Shown here in pieces: positions 1-7,108 of a stretch of DNA of 15,691 bases. Source of the DNA: Pseudomonadota bacterium (GTDB lineage Bacteria; Pseudomonadota; Alphaproteobacteria; Rhizobiales; Rhizobiaceae); the NCBI GenBank assembly GCA_023435335.1, contig JAEYRU010000218.1, forward strand, positions 1 to 15,691, in the 5' to 3' direction. The number at the start of each line of letters is the position of its first letter. The first letter of the stretch is position 1. A program made the translations under genes and the position numbers. The notes below the pieces were generated by a model. It did no database searches. It was not told where the DNA came from and saw only the letters and a program-made list of their open reading frames with translations.

Positions 1-525
1 TGGTACTTCCAGCGCTACGTGGCACAGTTTCCGACCAGCGGCGAGTTCGTGACGTTCGACCGTTCGTGGTACAACCGGGCAGGGGTCGAGCCGGTCATGG
101 GCTTCTGCACCGAGGAGCAGCATCGGAGATTCCTCGACGACGTGCCGCAGTTCGAGCTGTCCATCGTCAAGGAGGGCATCCGCTTCTTCAAGTTCTGGCT
201 CGACATCGCGCGCGAGACCCAGCTCGGCCGCTTTCACGACCGCCGCCACAGCCCTCTGACCAACTGGAAGTTCTCCCCGATCGACATTGCGGGCATCGCG
301 AAGTGGGACGACTATTCCGAGAAGCGGGACCTGATGTTCGAGCGGACGCACACGGCCTATGCCCCCTGGACGATCGTGCGGGCCAACGACAAGCGCAGGG
401 CCCGGCTCGCCGTCATGCGGCGCGTGCTCCTGTCGATCCCCTATGCCGGGCGGGACGAGAAGAGCATCGGGGCGGAAGACCACCAGATCATATCCGAGGC
501 ACCGGAGTTCCTCGCGTCCACATAA
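1..525 (+). CDS. ppk2: Polyphosphate kinase 2 (PPK2 class I), C-terminal part
   Basis: The frame is open from base 1, so the gene starts before the window; the stop is TAA at 523-525. The 174 visible residues begin WYFQRYVAQF and carry the PPK2 family hallmarks: the Walker B-like FDRSWYNRAGVEPVMGFC segment (residues 19-36 of the fragment) and the lid-type RRHSPLTNWKFSPID stretch (residues 81-95), followed by the usual WDDYSEKRDLMFERT and APWTIVRANDKRRAR segments. Known of the family: these cytoplasmic enzymes transfer phosphate between polyphosphate and nucleoside di/triphosphates, with class I members usually phosphorylating nucleoside diphosphates. The Walker A motif lies upstream and cannot be checked. 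The apparent start at base 19 is an internal GTG (Val) and not the real start. The gene is convergent with the glycosyltransferase gene, with 9 bases between the stops and no obvious terminator. Confidence 0.93.
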   Translation, partial: WYFQRYVAQFPTSGEFVTFDRSWYNRAGVEPVMGFCTEEQHRRFLDDVPQFELSIVKEGIRFFKFWLDIARETQLGRFHDRRHSPLTNWKFSPIDIAGIAKWDDYSEKRDLMFERTHTAYAPWTIVRANDKRRARLAVMRRVLLSIPYAGRDEKSIGAEDHQIISEAPEFLAST

Positions 526-534
526 CTAACGCAA

Positions 535-2475
535 CTAACCGCCTGCATCGTCGTCGGTGCGGCCGACCGGGTGCGGCGTCTTTTCCCAAAGGTACGGATC
601 GCGCTTGAGCTGCCACACGGCGCGCCAGGCGGCGATGGAAAGCAGCATCCAGTAGACCGGCGTGAAAGCCGCAATGCGTAGCATGTGCCGCCGCTCGCGG
701 CCCGCCAGGGTCGAGCGGCCGAGAAGGAGGAAGGCCAGATAGCCCAGCGTGACGTTCGCCAGATCGATGCCCAGCAGTGTCGACTGCACCACGCTGAACT
801 CGTGGCCGCGCAAAAGGTCGATCAGCAGCAATGCGAGCGTCACCAGAAGCAGCGGGTGCACCAGCGCCGACACGATCATGCCGGCGAAGAGTATCTGCGA
901 GACCAGGAACGACGCCAGTCCCAGTTCGCCGAGCAGCCGCCGCGGGTCGCGCATGTGAACCAGCCAGGTCTGGATCCAGCCCTTGAACCAGCGGGTGCGT
1001 TGAGGAATCCACTCGGCCAGCGTCTCCGGGGCGATCTCGTAGGTCGGCAGCGAAATCGTGTCCGTGCGGTAGCCGAACCGCTTCAGACGCAATCCGAGAT
1101 CAGCGTCCTCGGTGACGTTGAACGGGTCCCACCCGCCGATCTTGTCCAGTATGTCGCGCCGGAAGTGGTTGGATGTTCCGCCGAGCGGCAGAACGAGTTC
1201 CCTATGGGAGAGATAGGGCAGCATTCCCCTGAAGAGCCCGGAATACTCGAACGCGAACATGCGCGCGAGCATGCTGCGCCGCTGATTGGAGATCGCAAGC
1301 GGCGCCTGCACGCAGGCCAGGTCCGGGTCCGCGGCCCGGAAGCGCTGCCATGCCTCGACGAGTTGCATCGGGTGGGGCCGGTCCTCGGCATCGTAGACGG
1401 CGACGAAATCCCCGGATGTCATCTGCAGCGCATAGGCAAGGGCCTTGGGCTTCGTGCGGGGTGCGCTTTTCGGCACTTCGATGATCTCCACCAGCGGACG
1501 GAGCTCCTGCGCGTGGATGGCGTCGATCGTGGACCGGTCGTCTGCCTCGCAGACCAGCTTGATCTCCAGCTTGCCGCGCGGCCACATCAGCTTGCCCAAC
1601 GCCACCAGCAGTTCGGGCACGATCTCTGCCTCGTGGTAAAGCGCCACCAGCACCGAATAGCGCGGCATTTCGTCGGGCCGAGGCGCGGCCTCGAGCGGCG
1701 TGCGCGGCAGGATGCGCCGTATGGCAAGCAGCCTGAGAACGACACAGGATAGAAAGAAGAAGGAAAACGCGACATGCAGGCCCACCAGCGCTGCGACCGG
1801 GAACAGTGCGATCAGCGCTACGGTGGAAACAAGCAGCGCACCGGCGAGGAACCCCTGCCACCCGGTGACCACCAACCGGGAGGAGCAGTACGGCAGCGCA
1901 TTGAAGAGCCTGTCGATCGCTCTTTGCATCAGCAGCGGCCGGCAGCGGGCGATGATCGCCCACCGCAGCGCGGAGGGGGTGACGACGCGTACCCTGGCGC
2001 CCAGGTCGGGTCGGCCTTCGAGCAGTCGGGCGAGCTTTGCGAACTCCTGTTCGCGTGGCGCGACGAGGATCAGGGTCTGCCCGTCGGGGGAAAGCGACCT
2101 CGCCATTCTGGCACCCTCGCGGGCGCGGAGGATCGCAAGGCCGTCGCGGTCGCGCATGACGACGGCGGAAGGATCCACGGCCTGCAGGAAAGGTACGTTC
2201 AGTGTCCGGGCAACCTGGCGGAAGAAGGTAGTTTCGCTGACTTCGCCGCTCGCCAGTAGCTCAGCCTGGAACGATGTTCCGTTGATGCCGGCGCGGCCGG
2301 CCACTGCGCGGACGAAGTCTTCGTCCAGACGCAATGCCTCGATGACGGGCCGCCAGGCGCCGGCAACGATCGCGCGCACAGGTTTCTGCCGGGACGGTCC
2401 GTCCCGGGTGAACGCGTGCGCAACATCCCCCCATTTCGCCGCGGGTTCCTCCCCGGGCGCGGTCAGTTCCGGCAT
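535..2475 (-). CDS. Family 2 membrane glycosyltransferase with GspE-N/MshEN-like N-terminal domain
   Basis: A 646-aa protein. Residues about 50-175 resemble the GspE N-terminal/MshEN fold, with LLASGEVSETTFFRQVARTL near 73-92 as the best-matching helix pair. Membrane segments follow near 200-250. The catalytic GT2 domain then shows VLVALYHEAEIVPELL (275-290), CEADD (309-313), the metal-binding DAED (362-365), TED (455-457) and QRTRW (492-496), the signature of processive cellulose-synthase-like enzymes. Further membrane helices lie at about 515-555, 565-586 and 601-622. It probably polymerises or exports a polysaccharide from a nucleotide sugar at the inner membrane; the sugar cannot be read from sequence. 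I chose the ATG at 2473-2475 (MPELTAPGEE) over an in-frame ATG 43 codons upstream, because the extension is low-complexity and runs into the divergent promoter region; the Shine-Dalgarno (GGGGG) is weak. NfrB-type transferases have a related layout. It is divergent from the solute-binding gene. Confidence 0.85.
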   Translation of the reverse strand: MPELTAPGEEPAAKWGDVAHAFTRDGPSRQKPVRAIVAGAWRPVIEALRLDEDFVRAVAGRAGINGTSFQAELLASGEVSETTFFRQVARTLNVPFLQAVDPSAVVMRDRDGLAILRAREGARMARSLSPDGQTLILVAPREQEFAKLARLLEGRPDLGARVRVVTPSALRWAIIARCRPLLMQRAIDRLFNALPYCSSRLVVTGWQGFLAGALLVSTVALIALFPVAALVGLHVAFSFFFLSCVVLRLLAIRRILPRTPLEAAPRPDEMPRYSVLVALYHEAEIVPELLVALGKLMWPRGKLEIKLVCEADDRSTIDAIHAQELRPLVEIIEVPKSAPRTKPKALAYALQMTSGDFVAVYDAEDRPHPMQLVEAWQRFRAADPDLACVQAPLAISNQRRSMLARMFAFEYSGLFRGMLPYLSHRELVLPLGGTSNHFRRDILDKIGGWDPFNVTEDADLGLRLKRFGYRTDTISLPTYEIAPETLAEWIPQRTRWFKGWIQTWLVHMRDPRRLLGELGLASFLVSQILFAGMIVSALVHPLLLVTLALLLIDLLRGHEFSVVQSTLLGIDLANVTLGYLAFLLLGRSTLAGRERRHMLRIAAFTPVYWMLLSIAAWRAVWQLKRDPYLWEKTPHPVGRTDDDAGG

Positions 2476-2535
2476 GTGCCCCCAAGCCAGCCGCCGCAGC
2501 AAGCTCCCCCTTTCCCACCATGTTTTTTGCCAGAG

Positions 2536-2589
2536 CCCGCGGCGGAATGCTAGCCCGCCGTTCTGGCGGCGCCCCGCGGCGCATGCTAG
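2536..2589. repeat. Direct repeat in the divergent intergenic region
   Basis: The 143-base gap between the glycosyltransferase and solute-binding genes carries two copies of CCCGCGGCG followed by ATGCTAG: 2536-2544 with 2547-2553, and 2573-2581 with 2583-2589. The copies start 37 bases apart and differ only in the one or two bases joining the halves. The second copy lies 30 bases before the solute-binding ATG and could hold its -10 region, but I see no clear -35. A protein-binding or promoter role is inference. Confidence 0.4.
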
Positions 2590-2618
2590 AGGCAGGCGGA
2601 CCACAGGTTGGGGAGCGC

Positions 2619-3458
2619 ATGATATCTAGACTGGCGATCGTCCTCCTGCTCGCCACGCTGGCCGCGGCGGCGCCGGCGCGAGCGGACAATCCCGCGATCC
2701 CGCAGTTCTGGGACGTTAAGGAGCGGCTCATCAAGCCCGACATCTCCGGTTTTTCGCGCGTCCGATTCCTGACGACGACCGACTTTCCGCCGTTCAACTT
2801 CATCGACGGCAATGGGCTCCTCTCGGGGCTGCATGTGGACCTCGCGCGCGCCATCTGCCGCGAACTGGCAATTTTGGACCGCTGCCAGATCCAGGCGCTG
2901 CCGTGGGATGAACTGGAGGAGGCGCTGGAGCGGAACGAAGGGGACGCATTGATCGCGGGCCTCGCAATCACGCCCGAAAAGCGCGAAAAATATGCCTTCA
3001 CGCGATCCTATATGAGGTTTCCAGCGCGCTTCATCACCGGCCGCAACTCATCGCTCGCGGAACCCGTCCACCTCGGCATCGCCGGGCGCCGCGTGGGCGT
3101 GCTCGACGGCTCGGAACACGAGGCGATGCTGCGCGACTATTTTCCGGCAGCAAAGCCCGTGACCTATTCGAGACAGGACTGGATCTACGAGGATCTTCGC
3201 GCAGGCAAGATCGATGCGGTGTTCGGCGACGGAATGCGGCTCGCCTTCTGGCTTGCCGGGCGGGACTCGGAAGATTGCTGCCGGTTCTCCGGAGGGCCCT
3301 ATCTGGCGCCCGAATATTTCGGCTCGGGTCTGGCGATTGCGGTGCGCGGAGAGGATGCGGCGCTGGCGGACGCGTTCGACTACGCGCTGCGCGCAATCAA
3401 CATGAACGGCACGTTCGCCGAACTCTACCTGCGCTATTTTCCGGTCAGCTTCTTCTGA
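2619..3458 (+). CDS. Periplasmic solute-binding protein, family 3 (amino-acid type), orphan
   Basis: A 279-aa protein beginning with a signal peptide (MISRLAIVLLLATLAAAAPARADN, probable cleavage after ARA near residue 22). The mature part has the family 3 binding-protein pattern: TDFPPFNFIDGNGLLSGLHVDLARAIC (54-80), WDELEEALERNEGDALIAGLAITPEKREKYAFT (96-128) and AGKIDAVFGDG (195-205). R122 is the candidate ligand-carboxylate residue. Such proteins bind polar amino acids or related small molecules for an ABC importer, but no permease or ATPase gene lies beside it, so it may feed a distant transporter or act in sensing. Four cysteines (80, 89, 220, 221) could form disulphides. The ATG at 2619 is chosen for the signal peptide and the GGGGAG at 2610-2615, which leaves a short 3-base spacer; a 33-codon upstream extension would spoil the signal peptide. 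It is divergent from the glycosyltransferase. Confidence 0.85.
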   Translation: MISRLAIVLLLATLAAAAPARADNPAIPQFWDVKERLIKPDISGFSRVRFLTTTDFPPFNFIDGNGLLSGLHVDLARAICRELAILDRCQIQALPWDELEEALERNEGDALIAGLAITPEKREKYAFTRSYMRFPARFITGRNSSLAEPVHLGIAGRRVGVLDGSEHEAMLRDYFPAAKPVTYSRQDWIYEDLRAGKIDAVFGDGMRLAFWLAGRDSEDCCRFSGGPYLAPEYFGSGLAIAVRGEDAALADAFDYALRAINMNGTFAELYLRYFPVSFF

Positions 3459-3479
3459 GAAGCAGTGGAGCGCTAGGCG

Positions 3480-3893
3480 TCAGAACGTCCGATGCCGTGC
3501 CTTTGCCGCTCGCTCTATGGCCGAGACGACCGTTCGGTCGAGTTTCAGCCGCTCCCGCAGGATCTGCAGCAGCCGCACTTCCTCGGGCTTGACCTTGAGA
3601 TTGGCGATCGCGATGTCGACGGCGAGCGCATAGGCCATGTCGTGCGCGGCCTCGGGTATCGCGGCGGCGGTCGCCTCCAGTATCTCTGTAAAGCCGTTCT
3701 CGCGCTGCAGCCATTGCTGGCAGTCCTGCGCGACGGCAAGCGTCTGCGACTGCTCGAAACCCCTGAAGGCGGGAAGGGTGCGCACGATGGCGCCGATGCG
3801 CGCGAGCTCAGCGTCGTCCATCTCGCGGTCGGAGGCGGAGACCATGACCATCAGGTAGATAACCGCTTCCTGCGGCGTCAGCGTCTTCATCAT
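3480..3893 (-). CDS. TerB-family protein (tellurite-resistance B-like)
   Basis: A small 137-aa, all-helical, cytoplasmic protein. It has the TerB-like pattern of a helix followed by an acidic turn, VSASDREMDDAELARIG (18-34), and a second equivalent helix-turn, IANLKVKPEEVRLLQILRERLKLD (96-119). In TerB such acidic turns bind metal ions; the family is named for tellurite resistance, but stand-alone members in alphaproteobacteria have no assigned function. The start is one of two adjacent ATGs (3891-3893 or 3888-3890); GGGGA lies 3 bases from the first and 6 from the second, so the second may be used. It is convergent with the solute-binding gene (21-base gap) and divergent from lysK (132-base gap). 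The reading frame continues open far upstream through the lysK antisense strand, which is a base-composition artefact and not part of this gene. Confidence 0.75.
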   Translation of the reverse strand: MMKTLTPQEAVIYLMVMVSASDREMDDAELARIGAIVRTLPAFRGFEQSQTLAVAQDCQQWLQRENGFTEILEATAAAIPEAAHDMAYALAVDIAIANLKVKPEEVRLLQILRERLKLDRTVVSAIERAAKARHRTF

Positions 3894-3967
3894 GCGTCCC
3901 CGGCTCCAGATCTCGGCGCATAAGTAGGCGGGCCGCACTGGCGGCGCAACGAAAAAGCGTGGCGCGA

Positions 3968-3996
3968 TTGACGCTCGGTCGATCGGGGCATAGACC
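3968..3996 (+). promoter_or_regulatory. Candidate sigma-70-type promoter for lysK
   Basis: TTGACG at 3968-3973, 17 bases, then TAGACC at 3991-3996, lying 30-58 bases before the lysK ATG. The -35 is close to consensus and the -10 is weak. The site overlaps the leader inverted repeat, so if this promoter is used the hairpin would not be fully transcribed. Confidence 0.3.
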
Positions 3997-4013
3997 GCCC
4001 CGAAAGCATCGAC
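3978..4013 (+). promoter_or_regulatory. Two-segment inverted repeat next to the lysK ribosome-binding site
   Basis: GTCGAT (3978-3983) pairs with ATCGAC (4008-4013), and CGGGGC (3984-3989) pairs with GCCCCG (3997-4002). The loop is 7 bases (ATAGACC) and there is a one-sided 5-base bulge (AAAGC). It ends directly before AGGA (4014-4017), the likely Shine-Dalgarno of lysK. Pairing is read directly from sequence; a regulatory role is inference. Confidence 0.4.
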
Positions 4014-4025
4014 AGGATTTCCGAA

Positions 4026-5675
4026 ATGGCGCCCAGCCCCGTCACGATTACGCCGGAGATCGGCGCAGCCGCCGCCGAAAGCAACGCTTGGCCGTTCGAA
4101 GAGGCGAGAAAGATCATCGCCCGCTATCAGGGCCGCGACTGGCCCGAGGCCGTGCTGTTCGAGACCGGCTACGGTCCGTCGGGACTGCCGCATATCGGCA
4201 CGTTCGGCGAAGTCGCGCGCACGACGATGGTGAGGCACGCCTTCCGGGTCCTGACCGGGGACAAGGTCCCGACCCGGCTCATCTGCTTCTCCGACGATAT
4301 GGACGGAATGCGCAAGATCCCGGACAACGTGCCCGACCGAGCCTTTCTCGAACCGCACCTGCACAAGCCGCTGACCGCCGTGCCGAACCCTTTCGGCGGA
4401 AACTTCGAGAGCTTCGGGCACCATAACAATGCGATGCTGCGGCGCTTCCTCGACACGTTCGGCTTCGACTACGAATTCGCCAGCGCGACCGACTATTACA
4501 AGACCGGGCGCTTCGACGCGATCCTCAGGCGGGTCGCGGAGCGCTACGAGGCGATCATGGCGATCATGCTGCCGACGCTCGGCGAGGAGCGTCGCGCCAC
4601 CTATTCGCCGTTCCTGCCGATCTCGCCGAAGACCGGCCGCGTACTCTACGTTCCGATGAAGAAGGTCGACGCCGCCGCGGGCACCATCACCTTCAACGAC
4701 GAAGACGGAATCGAGACAACCCTGCCCGTGACCGGCGGCAACGTTAAGCTGCAGTGGAAGCCGGACTTCGGCGCCCGCTGGGCTGCGCTCGGCATCGATT
4801 TCGAGATGTTCGGCAAGGACCACGGACCCAACATGGGCGTCTACGACCGCATCTGCGAGGCGCTCGGCGGCCGCGCGCCCGAACACTTCGTTTACGAGCT
4901 CTTCCTCGACGAGAACGGCCAGAAGATCTCCAAATCGAAGGGCAACGGGCTCACCATCGACGAATGGCTGACCTACGCGCCGACCGAGAGCCTGGCGCTC
5001 TACATGTTCCAGCGGCCGCGCCAGGCGAAGAAGCTCTATTTCGATGTCATACCGCGTGCGGTCGACGAGTATTACCAGTTCCTGGCCGCCTATCCGCGCC
5101 AGGCGTGGAAGGAGCGTCTCGGCAACCCGGTCTGGCACATCCACGACGGCGAGCCGCCGGCGATCGAACTGCCGGTCAGCTTCGCCCTGCTGCTCAACCT
5201 GGTCAGCGCATCGAATGCGCATGACAAGGCCGTGCTCTGGGGATTCATTTCGCGGCACGCGCCCGGCGTCACGGCGCAGAACCACCCGGAACTCGATCGG
5301 CTGGTCGGCTACGCCATCCGCTACTTCGACGACTTCGTGAAACCGGCGAAGCGGTTCCGCGCGCCCGATGAGGTCGAAGTTGCGGCTTTGCAGGCGCTTG
5401 TGGACAAGCTGGCGACTTTGCCTGCCGGCGCCGACGGGGAGACGATCCAGAACGCCGCGCTCGACGTGGCGCGCGGAATCGAACGCTACCAGGACCATGC
5501 GCGCCAGAGCCCGAGCGGCGGGCCGGGCGTGTCCGGCGCATTCTTCCAGATGATCTACCAGATCGTCATCGGCCAGGAGCGCGGCCCGCGCTTCGGCTCA
5601 TTCGCGGCGCTGTACGGTGTTTCGGAAACCCGTGCGCTGATCGAGAAGGCGCTGGCCGGCGAACTCGCCGCCTGA
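4026..5675 (+). CDS. lysK: Lysine--tRNA ligase, class I
   Basis: A 549-aa cytoplasmic enzyme that attaches lysine to tRNA-Lys using ATP. It is the class I form, found in most archaea and in alphaproteobacteria, unrelated to the class II LysS of most bacteria. The Rossmann-fold signatures are present: GPSGLPHIGTFGE with the HIGH-like PHIG at residues 55-58, and the KMSKS-like KISKSKGNG at 300-308. LICFSDDMDGMRKIPDNVPD (about residues 89-108) and the FEMFGKDHGPNMGVYDRICEALGG region match class I LysRS. Length is normal for the family. The ATG at 4026 has AGGA 8 bases upstream. It is divergent from the TerB-like gene; its TGA at 5673-5675 directly abuts the stop of the convergent nuclease-like gene. 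No second lysyl-tRNA synthetase is seen here, so this may be the housekeeping copy. Confidence 0.96.
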   Translation: MAPSPVTITPEIGAAAAESNAWPFEEARKIIARYQGRDWPEAVLFETGYGPSGLPHIGTFGEVARTTMVRHAFRVLTGDKVPTRLICFSDDMDGMRKIPDNVPDRAFLEPHLHKPLTAVPNPFGGNFESFGHHNNAMLRRFLDTFGFDYEFASATDYYKTGRFDAILRRVAERYEAIMAIMLPTLGEERRATYSPFLPISPKTGRVLYVPMKKVDAAAGTITFNDEDGIETTLPVTGGNVKLQWKPDFGARWAALGIDFEMFGKDHGPNMGVYDRICEALGGRAPEHFVYELFLDENGQKISKSKGNGLTIDEWLTYAPTESLALYMFQRPRQAKKLYFDVIPRAVDEYYQFLAAYPRQAWKERLGNPVWHIHDGEPPAIELPVSFALLLNLVSASNAHDKAVLWGFISRHAPGVTAQNHPELDRLVGYAIRYFDDFVKPAKRFRAPDEVEVAALQALVDKLATLPAGADGETIQNAALDVARGIERYQDHARQSPSGGPGVSGAFFQMIYQIVIGQERGPRFGSFAALYGVSETRALIEKALAGELAA

Positions 5676-6434
5676 TCAGTCGCGAAAGAGCGGCGTCATG
5701 TCGATCGGCTGGGCGATGTCCTGGGCAGCCGGCCCGTCGCCCGCCTGGAGAACCGGCGCCGGCCCGAACATGCCCCTGCCCTCGGCACGCGCGGTATCTT
5801 CCGCTTCTCGATAAGGGCCGTCGCGCGAGGCCCTCACCCAGCCGCGTTCGACCAGCCATGCGCCGACGTCCTGCTTTCCGAGCGAGCATGCGACCGTATA
5901 GTGCTTTTCCTCGAGTTCCTCGGGCAGGTCGCAGGCGAGCGCCCGGCCGCGCACGAAGGCGCGGAAGGCCGTGCGCGCCCTGATGCCGCAGGACCAGCTC
6001 TGCCCCTCGGCGTCCACGCAGGTCTCGTCCGCCGGGGTGATTTCGATGCCGGCGATGGTGACCGTGAGGCCCGAGCCGTTGACGCGGCCGGCTTCCGTGA
6101 TGAGCGGCCGGAATATCCGGCCGTGATTGCGCCGGCGGGGCGGCAGCGGCTGGCCGAACCTGCTGAGGGCGGCGCGCGGCGCGACGCGCTGCAGTTCTTC
6201 GGGCGCAACCTGCGGCTGCGCTACGACCTCTGGCGCAACTGGGCGGACACGTGCCTGCTTGGCAAATTCCTCGGCAGGACGCGGCGGCCGCGATGCGTCG
6301 GCCGTCTCCTCCGCAACGGCGGCCCGCTCGGTTGCCGGTTCAGGTTCGGGCACGAGATGCCCGCGCAGCACCAACATGGCGCCCGCGACGGCGAGCACGC
6401 CGGCGGCCGACAGCGCGATCGCCGTCCGCCGCAT
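5676..6434 (-). CDS. Membrane-anchored thermonuclease-family (SNase-fold) protein, catalytic residues not apparent
   Basis: A 252-aa protein. Residues 5-23 (AIALSAAGVLAVAGAMLVL) form a signal anchor, followed by a Pro/Ala/Glu-rich linker to about residue 110 and a C-terminal SNase-like domain (about 115-226). The fold is suggested by SGLTVTIAGIEITPADETC (121-139), ARTAFRAFVRGRALACDLP (153-171), VGAWLVERGWVRA (190-202) and the ending YREAEDTARAEGRGMFG (208-224). In active staphylococcal nuclease relatives, Arg, Glu and Arg occupy the RLxxIDxPE and YGR positions. Here the first reads VTIAGIEITP and the second region reads EKHYTVACS, so catalysis is doubtful. Cys139, 149, 168 and 183 may form disulphides in an exported domain. 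It starts 4 bases after the S24-type regulator stop, so the pair is probably cotranscribed and translationally coupled; AGAAGG sits directly against the ATG. Function unknown. Confidence 0.8.
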   Translation of the reverse strand: MRRTAIALSAAGVLAVAGAMLVLRGHLVPEPEPATERAAVAEETADASRPPRPAEEFAKQARVRPVAPEVVAQPQVAPEELQRVAPRAALSRFGQPLPPRRRNHGRIFRPLITEAGRVNGSGLTVTIAGIEITPADETCVDAEGQSWSCGIRARTAFRAFVRGRALACDLPEELEEKHYTVACSLGKQDVGAWLVERGWVRASRDGPYREAEDTARAEGRGMFGPAPVLQAGDGPAAQDIAQPIDMTPLFRD

Positions 6435-6438
6435 CCTT

Positions 6439-7089
6439 CTACTGGCTCGCCCAGACGATGCGCGCGATCCACTCGATCCCGCCCGCCGGTATCTGCCGGT
6501 TGGGATGCTCGGGATTGAGCGAGAGGAGCTCTATGCCCCTGGCATTCTGGCGGACCAGGATCTTGGCCATCACCTCGCCGTCCGTGGTCTTGACCACCAC
6601 GCGATCGCCGCGGCGCACGGTGGCGCCCGGCTGCACGATCAGCACGTCGCCGTCGCGGTAGAGCGGCAGCATGGAATCGCCCTGCACCTTGAGCGCGTAG
6701 GATCCCTCGGAGGAGGCGGTCGGGAATTCCACGATCTCCCAGCCCTGTCCCACCGGAAAGCCGGCATCGTCGAAGAAGCCGCCGGCGCCCGCCTGCGCAA
6801 AGCCGAGCAAGGGGATGGGCGCGGGCCGGTTGTTCTGGTTCGCGGCCGGACGCGGTGCGCCTCCCTGGACGAGCGCCAGGAACTCGTCCAGCGTTTCTCC
6901 CGTCGCCTCCATGATCTTGGCAAGCGACTCGGTCGAGGGCCACCTCGGGCGGCCGTCCACGGAACGCCGCTTCGACTTGTTGAACGCGGTCGAATCCAGG
7001 CCCGCGCGCTTCGCCAGGCCGGAGGCCGACAGCGAGTGCCGCGCCGCCAGCGCGTCGATCGCGGCCCATACCTGTTCGTGCGAAAGCAT
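6439..7089 (-). CDS. HTH-S24 (LexA/CI-like) transcriptional regulator
   Basis: A 216-aa protein with an N-terminal XRE-like helix-turn-helix (about 15-72: SASGLAKRAGLDSTAFNKSK, then STESLAKIMEATGETLDEF) and a C-terminal S24 peptidase-like domain (about 92-212). The S24 Ser-Lys dyad appears intact: Ser139 in VQGDSMLPLYRDGD and Lys176 in DGEVMAKIL. An Ala-Gly pair suitable for self-cleavage occurs in FAQAGAGGFF (98-106), where such a bond lies in LexA and CI. It could therefore be a repressor inactivated by RecA-stimulated autocleavage, but many cellular HTH-S24 proteins do not cleave, so this is inference. The ATG at 7087-7089 has AGGGA 8 bases upstream. It leads a two-gene unit with the nuclease-like gene. 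The inverted repeat 20-50 bases upstream could be its own operator as well as a terminator. Confidence 0.88.
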   Translation of the reverse strand: MLSHEQVWAAIDALAARHSLSASGLAKRAGLDSTAFNKSKRRSVDGRPRWPSTESLAKIMEATGETLDEFLALVQGGAPRPAANQNNRPAPIPLLGFAQAGAGGFFDDAGFPVGQGWEIVEFPTASSEGSYALKVQGDSMLPLYRDGDVLIVQPGATVRRGDRVVVKTTDGEVMAKILVRQNARGIELLSLNPEHPNRQIPAGGIEWIARIVWASQ

Positions 7090-7108
7090 GGCGCGTCCCT
7101 GCGAGAGG

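Noticed and set aside
3480..5498. Open frame of 672 codons on the minus strand covering most of lysK and the TerB-like gene
   Set aside because: Only its last 137 residues look like a protein. The rest is the antisense of lysK, with Arg/Glu/Asp/Val-rich composition typical of GC-rich shadow frames.
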